Shown here piece after piece: positions 11,031 to 22,827 of a DNA stretch of 64,000 nt. Position 1 is the first letter of the stretch; each line of letters opens with the position of its first letter. The notes beneath the pieces are model-generated. The model was not told the origin of the DNA. It was given only the letters and a program-made list of their open reading frames with translations, and did no database searches. Source of the DNA: Panaeolus papilionaceus (Eukaryota; Basidiomycota; Agaricomycetes; Agaricales); assembly GCA_015501605.1 (NCBI GenBank), contig JADNRZ010000017.1:372001-436000 (forward strand), given 5' to 3'. The translations under genes were made by a program, and so were the position numbers.

Positions 11031-12387
11031 TTACTTTGACAAGCCCAGATCTACTCTGCGCGACTTAGATACAGGATTATAGAATGGCTGTTCTCCCAAG
11101 CTGACTGCACGGTCTCCAACACGAAGCTCCTCGTAATCACCGCTGCCATTCACCAAGCAAATTATGACGTCAACGTTAAGACTTTTTTTTAGTAAAGATG
11201 GCAACGCAGGAAGCTGTGTGGAATGTTGAACGGTTGTCCCAGATGGCAATGTCATTCTTCTCCTAACGGTAACGGACTTGAAGGTCGTGGTTTTCTGACA
11301 CATGGCGTGCTAGAAAATTCAACGTCTCCGATTCCTCTGGGGTCAGCTCAACGATGCGTTTCGTAAAGCTACAATTAATTTGAGTGTTGGGGAACACATA
11401 CGGTACAAGGGAACGACATACGTTTGGTTAACAAAAGTGACTTGTATCCAGTGACGGATTGGTGCGGATGACGGGACTGTTTGCACGACACTGGACTTGT
11501 TGGATTCAGAGAGTAGCATAATTGAAAGGCTGACTGGGTTGCTTTCAACTCTGTTCCATCGCTCAGCAGAGCACCACGAGGCCCTGCAGGAATTGTAAGC
11601 CTCATATCCACTGTCCAAAGCTATCAGCAGCCATTCGTAGTTAGACTTGGTCACCACGTACTTTGCCCACTAAGCTCAGTTGTTAAGTATACATAATCAG
11701 AGACGGTGGCGCCTTTCACGTCTCAAAGACTTACGAGAGTATCGCCACCCACTGCGAAGGGCTTCGGTGAACTGTAGCCACAAATACAATTGGGGACACC
11801 AACCACTTGGTAGAGTATGAATTTTCAAGATCTCTGTATGAAAAGGACAACAGGAGTCAGCGCCAGCTTTGTTCGTAAAGTCAGGTAGGTACTTACAGCG
11901 TAATCGGAAGGGACAGGTTCAAAAGTGATATCTGTGTGCCAGCCGGTGCTTGCCCGAGTAGGACGATTTGGAAGGACAACGTCGCTGAAGTGTCTCTTAT
12001 CTGAGGATATGTATTTGAATGAACATCGAATAAGAAAAACGCACCGCTGGGCAGCAGAAGAAATGATGGTGACCTCCCTGCCCAAAAGTTTGTCGTCAGG
12101 GGTTAAAGGGTGTCTATGTAAATCTGAGGTTGCTGGCTTTTCTGTAAGCTGTCCGGGCTTGCTGGCGATCTGCTTCTGTGGCTCAATGTCAATGTCCTGA
12201 TTTTAAAGAAGACAAAACCGCGGTGAGAGACCAGAGTAGCGAGATCACCTAGAACAATGTCCGAGTCAATGGAGGAAAGCAACTGCGAGAGCTGCACAGA
12301 TTTGTTGGGGAAGATGGTACCGATGTGTCGTGTTGGATCGTAGTGAGCAAAGTTGCTCCAGGAGCCCGCGAAGTCGGGAAGAGCCAT
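11031..12387 (-). pseudogene. Decayed TauD/TfdA-family Fe(II)/2-oxoglutarate dioxygenase
   Basis: The full family layout is recognisable on the minus strand. It starts MALPDFAGSW, then KSVQLSQLL, DLATLVSHRGFVFF, TEKPATSDLHRHPLTP, and GWHTDITFEPVPSDYA with the HxD iron ligands. Then come GGDTLWANGYEAY (after splicing), VIRTNP, VTGYKS, FTKRIVELTPEE, NHDLQVRYR, NDIAIWDNRSTFHTA, and DRAVSLGEQPFYNP. These blocks do not share one frame. A base is missing after FFK near 12203. The stretch near 12005-12055 cannot be spliced in frame. VIRTNP and VTGYKS are in different frames near 11450. The conserved Trp of RYRWE is a TAG at 11263-11265. The intron near 11200 has no good donor. The family oxidises taurine, sulfonates or related acids; this copy should not make a full enzyme. 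Confidence 0.8.
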
Positions 12388-13483
12388 TGAATCGTTTATT
12401 AAGCTGCACAAAGTATATATTGGCAAATTGGAATGTGAATATGATTCATTATAACAGCTTTTATACCCAGAAAATACACGTGTCTGCGAATCAAACGCTG
12501 AAAATGCGCCATGGCCAACCTGGGATGGGCATTCTGGTTGACATCCCAAGAGCACGCAATAAAGACTCGGTCAAGGGTGATGTCCTAGTCCAAGAAAGCA
12601 AGTAATGGTAGATATAGAATGCTATGTTGCCCCTCTTTTACAGATGTTCCCAGTAAATGCAGGTGGATGAGGGCGACTATTGAGACCATCAGGAGCACCC
12701 AAAGGGATATTTGTCACAACAAGGCAAGTAACCTCCTTTTTGAGCTGGTATCCTCCGAGATATTCACCTCCAAAAATCATATCCAAGACCCCGCAAGCAG
12801 AAGATACTGTCGAAAAGAGATGCTGTTGCGACATTTTGGCGCCTCTCAAGAATCAAGGTTGGAGGCACATACGGAAGGAAATCAGTCACCGGGTCTTGCG
12901 TGATAAATATCGCACAAACTTGACCTGATCCCAAGTGTTCGAGAGAAATTATGCATAGAGACAAGAGCTTGTTTGGATTGCTCTGGCAGGAACTTAGAGT
13001 TGAATGTGAACTTGGAACTTTGAAGTGGTCTGCCATATGAGTTGGCCGGCAATCACCGGCGTGGGATGATTTACGTAACTGCATCATTCGTTGTTGGCGA
13101 GTCCACTCTTGGTGCTGAACTGGCCTGACCTTGGGTTGACCCATTGTCACCAAGCTATCACCAGTGAAAGAGGCTTCTCTAAGTAAGTAAGAAATCACTC
13201 TTGTGAACCTTCCCTCCAATGTAAATTTAAACCTGATTATGTTTGTTTCTGAAGTACATATACTTTTTGATTTTCGAATGTTTGCGTCAGGGGCCTGTTG
13301 CGCCTTTCGAGGTACCGTGGCCGTACCCGCTCGTATATCAGATATGTCAGGTACAAGGTGCGGTTGTCGTACAACGTGAGTATCTATCTGTAACAATGCA
13401 GAGTAACCACTAAATGGACACCCTATGCACAGAGTGCTTGTGACAGGGTTAGGCTTTACAGAACTCGTTGCAGCCTAAGAGGC
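12388..13483. other. Intergenic, no gene recognised
   Basis: About 1.1 kb. A 210-codon minus-strand open frame (12764-13396) has no family resemblance and unusual composition for a protein; I treat it as chance. Nothing else stands out. Confidence 0.4.
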
Positions 13484-15270
13484 ATGAAAGCGAAACGCCG
13501 CCTACGTGCTTGCGATAACCAGAAGAAAAGAAATTTCAGAGGCTCATCGAAGCCCAAAGAAGTGCCACTACTTCCTCCTGTCGAACACCTCCATACCTCC
13601 AATGACCCGCCGACCGGTGAGGAACTCCAGCTGTTGCTAATTGCTATTAAAACAACCCGAGAACAGTTGCAAGTGGTGAACTCGGAGAGGATGAAGCCGC
13701 AGAACAATCGGATATCCGTCTCAACCAAGCCGGAATCACCTCAGAAGGTGCAGCTACCGCATCACATTGTGCCACTGGAGTCTGCAGTAATATCCTCGAT
13801 CCGGCGGCTTCCAACTGAGCTCCTGCAGGCGATATTCACCATGGTCTATACCCACGACCCCTAATTCCACAAATCTACTATCCCAGAGACACCTTTACAT
13901 GGCCTTGAACTGTTTCTCAGGTCTTGCGAGGGTGGAGTTGCTTCGATAACTGCGCTCTACATCAGTCACGCAACCCTTTATTCTTTTAAGGATATCAAAG
14001 GTCGCATGCCAAGGCTTACTAGACTGAGTATCGCTGTGTTTTTATCCATCCGCCGAGGTACCAGATGATATGGATTGCGACATATATATGGTCGCCCCAA
14101 AGCTCTTGAGCATTTCAGCTATCTACGTCTCTGACATTGGACTCCGATTCCCACTATCGCAGCTCCTACACTACTCCCTCGAAGGCACTTTTGACGCCAC
14201 TTGATACTTCACAGAATCGTTGAATGCAGCACCCCTCGAAACATTGCTGCTGCGCCATGCGCCTTACCAGCGTCCATACCTTTTCTCACGCTGCCTAACC
14301 TAAGAAGATTCCATATCTATGCCCATTCCTATGTCGACGTAGGGGCGTTGGATAACTGTATTCTCCCGACGCAGGAGGAGTTATCCATTGAAGGGCACCA
14401 CAAGGACATTTTTCGTAAATCATTTGATCTACTAGAGCGTTCGTCTCGAGTAGCGGCCAACGGTTTGCCTATTCGCAAGTTACGATTTGGGCAAGAAATT
14501 GCCTCGTCCATCCCCCCACATTCCGCCCATTACTCGCAATGCCGGCCCTATTACCTGCTCTTGTATCCTTGGACTGTCCCCTTCCCCTACCGATGTTAGC
14601 CTGCTCTGATCCTGAGTGTGTTTTGGCTCCTAGGCTGCAGTTCTGTAAATTTTCACTCGATCCGTATAACGACCTTTCCAGGGCGTCAGTGTTTGCATTA
14701 AACGACATAGCGCTGCCACGCTGCGAAATTATCGCAGATAATGTCGATGACCATTGCCAGCTTTCACCCCTCATAGCACTACTGGAGTATTGCATGCTCG
14801 AAATGAACTCTTCCTACGCATGGACCCGATACAAATTGGTATCTACCCAGATCTTTCTTGAAGACACGCGGAGGTTAGTAAGGGCCTCCCAGCTGGTCGA
14901 CGATCGTGAAACGGCTTTAGCATGACCAAACGATGTTACAATCACATCCTAGCTCTCTTTGCTTGAGAAAATTGACGTGCTCAAAAAAACACTACTAGAT
15001 GCCAGCGGTGCTTGGAGAGGTCACATCAAGCCAGTGTCAGACAACCCTTTTTCCAAGACACACATTTCAAGGCACCAAGCGACAAAGATCATGAATTTTT
15101 TGAGACAACGCCAACAGGAGCAGATACCCCTGCAATATATGGTGGTAGGACTCTTAAGCTCAGATGCCGTCCATATTCTTACAAATACCCAAATGTTTAG
15201 TTATGGAGGCTGGGCATCGCCCGTTACAGGATCCTGCAAAAGCGTTTCCAACATACACCCCTCGAGGTGA
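13484..15270 (+). pseudogene. Decayed F-box (LRR-type) protein gene
   Basis: The open segment 13484-13864 encodes a basic N-terminus, a coiled region (EELQLLLIAIKTTREQLQ) and an F-box start, ISSIRRLPTELLQAIFTM, that stops after about ten further residues. The remainder continues in shifting frames: FLRSCEGGVASITALYISHATLYSF near 13910-14000, DIYMVAPKLLSISAIYVSDIGL near 14070-14150, then open pieces to about 15270. The arrangement matches the many mushroom F-box/LRR proteins, which recruit targets to SCF ubiquitin ligases. However, the stretch that should follow the F-box (variable in sequence, but with a VCSxWR-like motif) is missing, and several stops and shifts interrupt the LRR part. Confidence 0.6.
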
Positions 15271-16021
15271 AGGAAACGATGCCTTATTTATGAAAATTAG
15301 AAAATGTGGTCAAAGGTCTGCTTGACCAGTGACTTTTCGCAATCGACGAACGCCTTCTTTATATGCACTGGCTTTACAAAGACAACTCGTTCACCACCTT
15401 CTGCATTCCTCAGCAAGAAGGTAAGTAGTTTACCTTTCCCTTTTTCCCTTTTTTTGCTTTTGGCCACTTGAGCTGATCCGATATCGATGTGCATAAGCTT
15501 TGCGTTCAACCAGTCTAATTACGGCTTTGGTTTTGGATATACACGGCGACCTAGGCGACTACTTTTTGCGCCGCTCCAAGGCCTTCTTAATATGAATGAT
15601 ATTTTTTTCGGAGTGTGAGTTCTATTCTATTTTCTGACTATCGTTCGAAGTCCATTCTCATTCTCATGACCCTTCAGTATAGTTTATGCGTAGCTGTTTA
15701 ACACCTCGATATGTATCTGTATATCAGCAACATAAATTGCCGACTGTTGACCAATGCTCCAAAGTTATCGGTGATTTGATCTCTGTCATACTAGTGGACC
15801 GTGTATAAAGGGCATGATCCCCCCCCCCTTGCATCGAAACCTACTGTATCTTACTCATCTCGAATGATTTACTCATCGCGACAACTTGTCAGACTCTCAG
15901 CACAAGCTAAATATAGACACAAGTATCCCACTCCACCCTGACTCAACTCGATAAAAGGAGACTGACGATATCATTTGACAGACCTTTCACATTCAAAGGC
16001 TCTTCTCGACATTGCACCTCG
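15271..16021. other. Intergenic, promoter side of GST gene
   Basis: About 750 bp without a recognisable gene. A run of about ten C lies near 15820, shortly after a GTATAAAG TATA-like motif near 15803. The region is likely the upstream region of the first GST gene. Confidence 0.4.
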
Positions 16022-16837
16022 ATGATCATATTCTATGATATCCCTTCCACGCTTCCGGGTAGTGCCTGGACTCCAAACACTTGGAAGACGAGGTAAGGCG
16101 TTGTAACCACATTCGCTTCTAAACAAGGCCCTGTGTAGCTCATGGATACCTGATGTTCAAGATATACATTAAACTACAAAGGAATCCCTTACAAAACGGA
16201 ATGGATCGAGTATCCTGACATCGAAGCGCATTGCAAGGCACTCTCCATTTCTCCGACCATGAAAAAGGAGGATGGGTCAGACTACTACACCCTCCCAGCG
16301 ATCTGGGATACCTCAACCGGCGCAAAAGTCAGCGATTCGTTCGCCATCCTCCAATATCTCGAAAAAACATATCCCGAAAGACCTACGCTCTTTCCTGACA
16401 ACACGAAAGCCCTGCATTTTGTTTTTCAGGTTGCGTTGAGAAGCACGGATATTAGCGCCGTTGTGCCCTTCCTCATTCCCGCTGAGGGTGCAAAGCTCAA
16501 TCCAAGGAGCAAAGAATATTTTTATCGTACTCGTTCAGAGAGGTTTGGAAAACCATTAGAAGACACGACACCGACAGGAGAGGAGGGAGAAAAGCAATGG
16601 GCGAAATTCAAGGCTGGGTTGGATACCATCAACGACTGGTATGAGATGACGGACGATGGAGGGCCATTCATGATGGGAAATAAGTTGGGCTGGAGCGATG
16701 TTTTCTTGGCGAGTCAGCTGACATGGGCGAAAGTCGTTTGGCAGGGTGAACCGCAATGGCAGGAAATATCAAGTTGGAACGGAGGTCGTTGGGCGAAGCT
16801 TTTAGAAGCTATGAAGCCATACTCTCAAGTCGTATGA
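16022..16837 (+). CDS. Glutathione S-transferase-like protein, copy A
   Basis: Exon 1 (16022-16092) encodes MIIFYDIPSTLPG...SAWTPNTWKTR, the thioredoxin-fold start of a fungal GST group related to UstS/Ure2-like proteins. Exon 2 continues LNYKGIPYKTEWIEYPDIE, DYYTLPAIWDTSTG (the cis-Pro region), VSDSFAILQYLEKTYPERPTLFP, and an all-helical C-terminal domain ending GGRWAKLLEAMKPYSQVV. Total about 255-265 aa, normal. The acceptor expected from the protein alignment (AG before ATACATTAAAC, 16170) is out of frame. An in-frame alternative ends at 16138 (TGTAG), giving a 46-nt intron and about ten extra residues. Likely role: glutathione conjugation or redox, cytosolic. It is first in a tandem trio of related sequences. 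Confidence 0.75.
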
Positions 16838-16940
16838 TATGGGAAATATAATACCCCAAGATAAAGGAGCACCTTCGAAAGCTTTCCTCAAGCCCCAAGT
16901 TATATATAGATTATAGGTATCGTATAGCACGAAGCCGGAC

Positions 16941-17090
16941 GGGTCAATGTATTACATCTTCCCGGCATCTGTGACACTACCGCGGGCGTCAAGATGTGTG
17001 AAGCATTTGCCATCCTGGAGTACCTCGAAGAGACGTACCCCGAATGACCTACTTTATTTCCGCATCACGCGAGCGTTTTACAATGGGCTA
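16941..17090 (+). pseudogene. GST relic between copies A and B
   Basis: A short stretch reads DTTAGVKMCEAFAILEYLEETYPE, then a TGA where both neighbours have an Arg codon, then PTLFPHHASVLQWA. This aligns with residues around DTTTGVKMCDSLDILEYLEKTYPDRPTLFP of copy B. The preceding bases (YYIFPA) belong to the same block but are out of frame. No exon 1 or C-terminal domain is left. It is a dead third member of the tandem GST array. Confidence 0.8.
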
Positions 17091-17347
17091 TTGTATTGTA
17101 TACTGCTTTCTGGATCTTCTAGAACAGTCCCGGAAACTCGACGGTGCATACCTCAAACTGACCGAACTGCTATCTGTCGGGTACGAATGGCCAAATATTG
17201 AAACGGTGCCATGTTATTCGGGATTCTGCGATCGATAACCCTTCATCCATCAGCAGGTATTCCCGTGTTCAATGTCCTGGCGACCCTGGACCAAACCTTT
17301 CTTTCTAACCATCAACCACTCTCTTCACTTCCAACGTTCGATTGACG

Positions 17348-18176
17348 ATGATTATCTTCTACGATATCGATTCTTTACTTCCAGGGAGGGTCCTCTCGCC
17401 TAACACTTGGAAAACAAGGTGAGAGAGGGCCATCCAGTCAAACATCGGCGAGATCGTGGACATCAGTCATCCATCAAGCACTGATACATCGTCAACTTCA
17501 GTTTACCTTGAATTACAAGGGCATACCCTATCAAACCGAATGGATCGAGTTTGCAGACATAAAATCCCACTGCGAGTCACTCGGTATTGTCCCAAAGAGC
17601 AGAGACGCCAGGGGGGAGATTTATTACTCCCTCCCTGCCATCTGGGATACCACGACTGGTGTCAAGATGTGCGACTCACTTGATATTCTTGAATATCTCG
17701 AGAAGACGTACCCCGATCGCCCAACTCTGTTTCCGAACAACACCAAGGGATTGCATCTGGCATTCCAAGAAGGCATCATGCACACCGGTTTCGCGGCCTT
17801 GTTCCCTTTTATAATTCCGGCTGAAGTACCTGCGTTTAGCCCCAGGAGCAAGGAGTACTTCTGTCGAACGCGTTTCGAGTCCTTCGGAGTCCCGGTCGAG
17901 GAGCTGGCGCCCAAAGGGGAGGAAGCTGTAAAAGAATGGGTCAAGTTCAAAGCAGGATTGGAGATCCTCAGTAAGTGGTATGAGGTAACTGACGATGCAG
18001 GTCCTTTCTTGATGGGTAATATTCTGGGATGGGGCGACATTGCTATGGCTAGTTGGATCATATGGATCAAGGCTATTTATGAAAACGATCAGAAATGGAA
18101 GGATATCGCGGGCTGGAGCGGAGGTCGTTGGGTGAAGTTGTTGGAAGCCGTTGAACCATATACCAGAGTGGACTAG
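17348..18176 (+). CDS. Glutathione S-transferase-like protein, copy B
   Basis: Exon 1 (17348-17418) gives MIIFYDIDSLLPG...LSPNTWKT. The second exon reads LNYKGIPYQTEWIEFADIKSHCESLGIVP, YYSLPAIWDTTTG, MCDSLDILEYLEKTYPDRPTLFP, and a helical C-terminal domain ending GGRWVKLLEAVEPYTRVD. It is clearly paralogous to copy A, about 500 bp upstream. As in copy A, the obvious acceptor (CTTCAG at 17501) joins out of frame by one base with the AG|GTGAGA donor at 17418/17419. An in-frame acceptor (ending 17452) would need a 34-nt intron. So the start of the mature protein is uncertain, or the gene carries a one-base lesion. The long, stop-free exon argues for a gene that is still used or only recently broken. 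Confidence 0.7.
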
Positions 18177-18453
18177 TTATAAAAAAGAAGATAAAATTCC
18201 TCACCCGCGCTCGTAGTTGATGGACTCAGCTTTTCTGCATATCAATTGTAACCCATGGAATTCACATTAACTTTGATGGTGCTCTTTATGTTGATTTTAA
18301 TATTTTTTTAATGCGAGGCGACGGGCGCCGACATGGTCCAAGATTATACACATGAATTATCTGGCATAAAAAATACGTTGAGTTGAGTATCAGGGTTTCA
18401 AGAACATGATGGAGAGAAGACCAACCTTAATGATCTACTAGATACGCTTCGCA

Positions 18454-19936
18454 TCACATGGGCCTTGGCCACTGTACTTCTGTATCTCTATTCATAATGT
18501 CAATATACCCCGAAGGGCCTCTTTCTTCGACTAGAAATCCAAAAATACATCAATAAACTGAAAATCCGTTTAGAGAGCTGAAGCCAATAAACGACTCACA
18601 TCTGTCAATCACATCATTTTCGTCGCAATCCTCTTCGTCCTCCTCATCCTCCCATTTCGCCGAAAGCGGCCCGGTCGGATTTTTGGCTTTATCGATGGCC
18701 AGATCTTTCATGAGCCTATTCATGGAGTCATCTTTTGAGCGACGTAACGTTTCTTCGCGTTGTTGACGCGCTCTTTCAAGGTCTGGGAGGTATTGTCTGT
18801 AAACAAGAGGTTAGCGTCAAGGGGCGTCAAAAAATATTCTGTCATACGTCTCGTATTCTTTCCGCGAATTTTCTACAGCCTCTAAGAAGTCTTTGAAGCC
18901 ATCACCTGTTACACTGGACACGCCAACAGCCTGACAAAGGTCGTCAACTATGGGAACGACGAAAAATAAACGGCAACCACTCACTGTCAATCCCTTGTAA
19001 AATTCGTCCAGTACCAAGCTCATACTGTTCATCAAGCTGTTCATATATGTTGGTTCGCCCTCTGAGTCCCTTCCCGAGCCGTGCATGGCTAAAGCTTCCT
19101 GGAACTCTTCGAAGTCGTTCATCCATTTGACTGCGAACTGATGCGGCTGAACGTCGGTTTTGTTGAACACCAGGATGAAGGGTAGTTTTGTTTTGTAGAG
19201 GATACTGAGACGATGACGAGGAGTCATTAATTCACTGCTGGTGCGAGTCATCGTGGAAAATGTACGAACCTGCAGGCGTAAAGCATGTTAGACATGAACG
19301 TTGCTGGTGCAGTCGTTCTGGGAGTGTCGATCACATAGGCTACCACTGTCGGCATTGACGAGGCGACTGCGTCTGTAATGATAGCACCAGACGCCGACCA
19401 TGTAAATATCTCAATCTGGCCCGGTGTGTCGAGGATGACGTAGCTGCAAAGATAATAATAGTGGCAGACTATGAGCCAAGAGTAGAGATGGTTTGGAAGA
19501 AGAGATATGTTTACTCAACGGAATCCATTCTTTTCTCCACAAGTTCAAGGACTTGGTCAAATTTTGTTGTGAATAAGTTTAGTGCTGTAAGAATGCCACC
19601 ATTAGGACCAAGGTTATACCTGTTGAGGGCGAAAAAATAGTCAAAAAACGTCTCCATAAGATGATGTCGTCCAACGTACTGCTTCATAACCTCCTGATAG
19701 TTTATTGTATCTCTGATATCAATATTGGGCTCATAGGGTACATGCGTCACTGCTGGGTCGAGATTGAGAACATAGGGTGGGCTTGGAGGGTCGCGGGAGT
19801 TCAAGTACGCGTTCAACCGTCTGACAAACGTTGATTTGCCAGCGCCCGCCATTCCGATGGTTATGATGGCTACTGGCTTCTTCTTTGACGATGCATCGTC
19901 TTCCTTCCCTTTTCCTTTTGACTCTGGCGTCGACAT
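18454..19936 (-). CDS. npa3: GPN-loop GTPase 1 (XAB1/NPA3)
   Basis: The protein starts [14 protein letters not shown] (ATG at 19934-19936; an upstream in-frame Met exists but gives an unlikely hydrophobic leader). Motifs in order: Walker [18 protein letters not shown], the GPN loop [14 protein letters not shown] directly after a small intron, [11 protein letters not shown] (G3), FNKTDV (G4, NKxD) and SSVTGDG (G5). The C-terminus is acidic (EDEEDEED) and ends [10 protein letters not shown]. About 380-390 aa, the normal size. This essential GTPase assembles RNA polymerase II and carries it into the nucleus. The apparent insert in front of LGPNGG is an intron with donor CA|GTACGT, so the open frame through it is fortuitous. 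The last intron is 18535-18597 or close to it. Confidence 0.9.
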
Positions 19937-20099
19937 TATTGTTGAAAACGAATGAATAAAAAATCGTCGAGGAACCTTGGTGGCGATGGTGTTGGTCCAG
20001 GACAAATGTGTTGATAAGATCGGCAGCAGTTCAGGAATGGAACTGGGTGTGAGAAACCCTTTCATTCCATCATTTTCGAGCACGAACCAGGCGTCCACT

Positions 20100-22560
20100 C
20101 TTTCTTCCTCTTACCATCATTGTCCTGGTCACTGTCTTTCCTCTGCCGCTGTTCTCTGCTCTCCCTTCGTACACTGGCTCTGTCAACATCCTCAAAACTC
20201 TGGAAAGCTGCTTCTTGTGACTAATTTCCGGCTCATCCAATCATGCTCTTTCCAAATACTACTGCAGCTATTTCCCTCCCTGGCTCCAATTCTTCTTGAG
20301 GGCAGCTCTTGCCCTAAATTATGGCTAAAAACATCGGATTTTGGGTATTATTTGCCATCTAACAGGCAGATCTGGTTGGACTATGACAACTCAAGGATGA
20401 ATATTAACAAGGTATGTATCTCTGTTTATGCACCAACTTTGAATTTTTACTCTTCTATAGTCCACTCCTTGATGAATCTTTGTATCAATTTCTTCAAGAT
20501 CAGACTCCATTTTAGGATCTAGACAATCCTTTGATTATCTTGGAAAAGTGGCAGTCTTCCATCATCACATCTGACAATGTTACACTTTTGCATGATGCAG
20601 AAACTTTAGAGGAAACTTGGGACCCTTCCATCAGACTTTTCTGACCCTTTCTTGTCAACCTGGTATAAAGCAGAGAATGCTTTGATCTTGGTAAAAGGCT
20701 GGAATACTTGGTAATATAGATAAACACTTTAACTGTGTTCTTCTGCAAAACATGTTCTATATTTAATCTATTATTCAATGATGATCATGCTACATGTTCT
20801 GGTTCTTAACTCAATAAACAAAGTTTCTGTTTGTTCTGTTTAGCAGATCAACAAGTCAGTTATTCATCTTGAATTATATCTTGCCCAAAATTTGCCTCTT
20901 TCATTATGCAACATCTTTGCAACTATTTTGTTCTGAACTGCTTGTTAGTTATAGATTGAAACATAACACAACTGTACTATATTCATTCCATTTAGCTAGG
21001 GTCAAAAATTTGACCATTTAAGGCATCTAATTAGCCAATTTGGCAGCACACATGAATGTCACAGTTGACAGAGGGCCCAAGTTCTGTAAGTTCTAATCTG
21101 AAACTACTGTGTCACTGTCAAATTGACAGAAATAGTATCCTTTTAATTAATTTTTTGGTCCCCTATCCCATGTCCCTGGCTGCCTGGCTAGGTGGGACAC
21201 TTACTAAAAAAATTGAGAAGAAAATTGTACTGGTAGATATAACCATAAATCCAGTTTATTTAATGGTTCTACATTGTTTGTTTCCACCCTTTTCACTTCC
21301 TAACTATTGTCTAACACTGATCTTGTCAAGGTCAAAACCACTCCACACTTGAGCTCCCACTAAAATTTTGTATGTGTCCCAGGTCCCCGCCCAGGTTTAC
21401 ATTGTTTCGCACCAGTATCCTGCATCCCACCCTTTGCTGAATTGGTCAAAAGGATACAGTACTTGTCATTGACATCTTGACAAACATTGTAAGTGAGTCA
21501 CAACTTGAAGTCATGCATCTGACAAGGAATCTACAATGGGATACTATAGTGGTTGTCATGTCAAGTGTTAACCTTATTTGTCTAGATACAGATGAACCAA
21601 ACTATAGTGGGATAATTTTAAGTGTGACTTGAATGTGACAGACATGAGTCTATGCCAAGCCAAAAGTGAGTCAGACAATGCAATAATAAGTCTATTGCAT
21701 TACTAACAATGAGAAAAAAAATCTAAAAAAAGAACAAGGATGAGTAAGCTCATGAGAAAATTTAGATAAATATGGTAGGTGTCTCAGTCAGCATGTGAAA
21801 CACATGTCATAAAACGACACATGTGTGAGAATTTTGATTAGAGCAATACATTTTACCACATGGTCAAATGCCAAGCTAAAAAAATTACAAACCGACACAC
21901 TGGTAAGATCAAATAATTTAGAATAAAATTTACTTAGTTTACAATGGTTTGGTTTGCGAATATCAACCTGCACACACACTAGTACTGAACCCACTATTAG
22001 TTTTTGATATTTTTAGAAATTGGGAATAAAATTAATTATTTCACTAGTCCACTATTTGCACTATGTCTTTGAAACTGAGCAAAAGCATTTGATTACTAGT
22101 AATATGTTTCCAAGTGTTAGTTGACAGTTTAGTCAAAGCCTAGTTGACATGGAATTTGATTATGTTACAGGTTGCAGTCTATATTGTTACAAAATTTTAA
22201 TCACTATCTGAGTAGAGAACATCACAGCTAACTCCTGGCCACACATTTGCCAATCTAGACCTCTATCTGGTAAGGGCTATCTGTATATCTGTAGGTTTCC
22301 TGCACAACAAGAGCACAAGGACACCCAAAACAGATACCTTTTAAATGAGATATTGTTGAAACCTTGAAGCAGTTCCAAAGTAAATATGTCAGTAATCATC
22401 TGTATTTTAGGCACAAGAAACAAAAATGAAAACCACCAGAAATTAGCTGTATTCATATTATTGAGTGAATGGTGCATGAGTATTTCTGATATTTCTGCTC
22501 TGTGAGGTGGTGTAAGCTCAGACAGGCTTTTATTAAAGCGGAGCTAGAATAATTGATGCC
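20100..22560. other. AT-rich island without genes, probable decayed insertion
   Basis: For about 2.4 kb, base composition drops clearly in GC compared with both flanks, and no open frame with protein-like sequence persists. The text is rich in TGACA/TGTCA words and short A or T runs. Edges are rather sharp: gene-like composition to about 20.1 kb and again from about 22.55 kb. No terminal repeats or target duplications were spotted by eye. A degraded transposon or AT-biased mutation of a repeat would explain it; neither is shown. Confidence 0.5.
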
Positions 22561-22706
22561 ACATCAAGAAATCAAAACGGCCGAAATCATGTTGGTTCAT
22601 TTGGCTGTGCCCGAACCATGATGACTTTCTCTGGCTCACAACCCGCGTGACATGGCTGTGACATATTGCAATTTCGGGAATCGCCACAAGCGCGTAGTTT
22701 GCTTAA

Positions 22707-22714
22707 TATAAAAG
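22707..22714 (+). promoter_or_regulatory. TATA box of SRA-domain gene
   Basis: TATAAAAG lies 121 bp before the ATG at 22828, followed by a CT-rich leader. Confidence 0.5.
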
Positions 22715-22827
22715 CGGTGTACTGTTAATTGGTCCACCATTGTCCATCTAAGCTTTCTCCCCAACCACCACAACCTCTTACTCTTACGCCCCGTTCCCCT
22801 CAAATTCTTCTACTTTCAGTTACAGAT

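Noticed and set aside
12764..13396. 210-codon minus-strand open frame
   Set aside because: No family resemblance, odd composition and no splice partners; likely chance between two pseudogenes.
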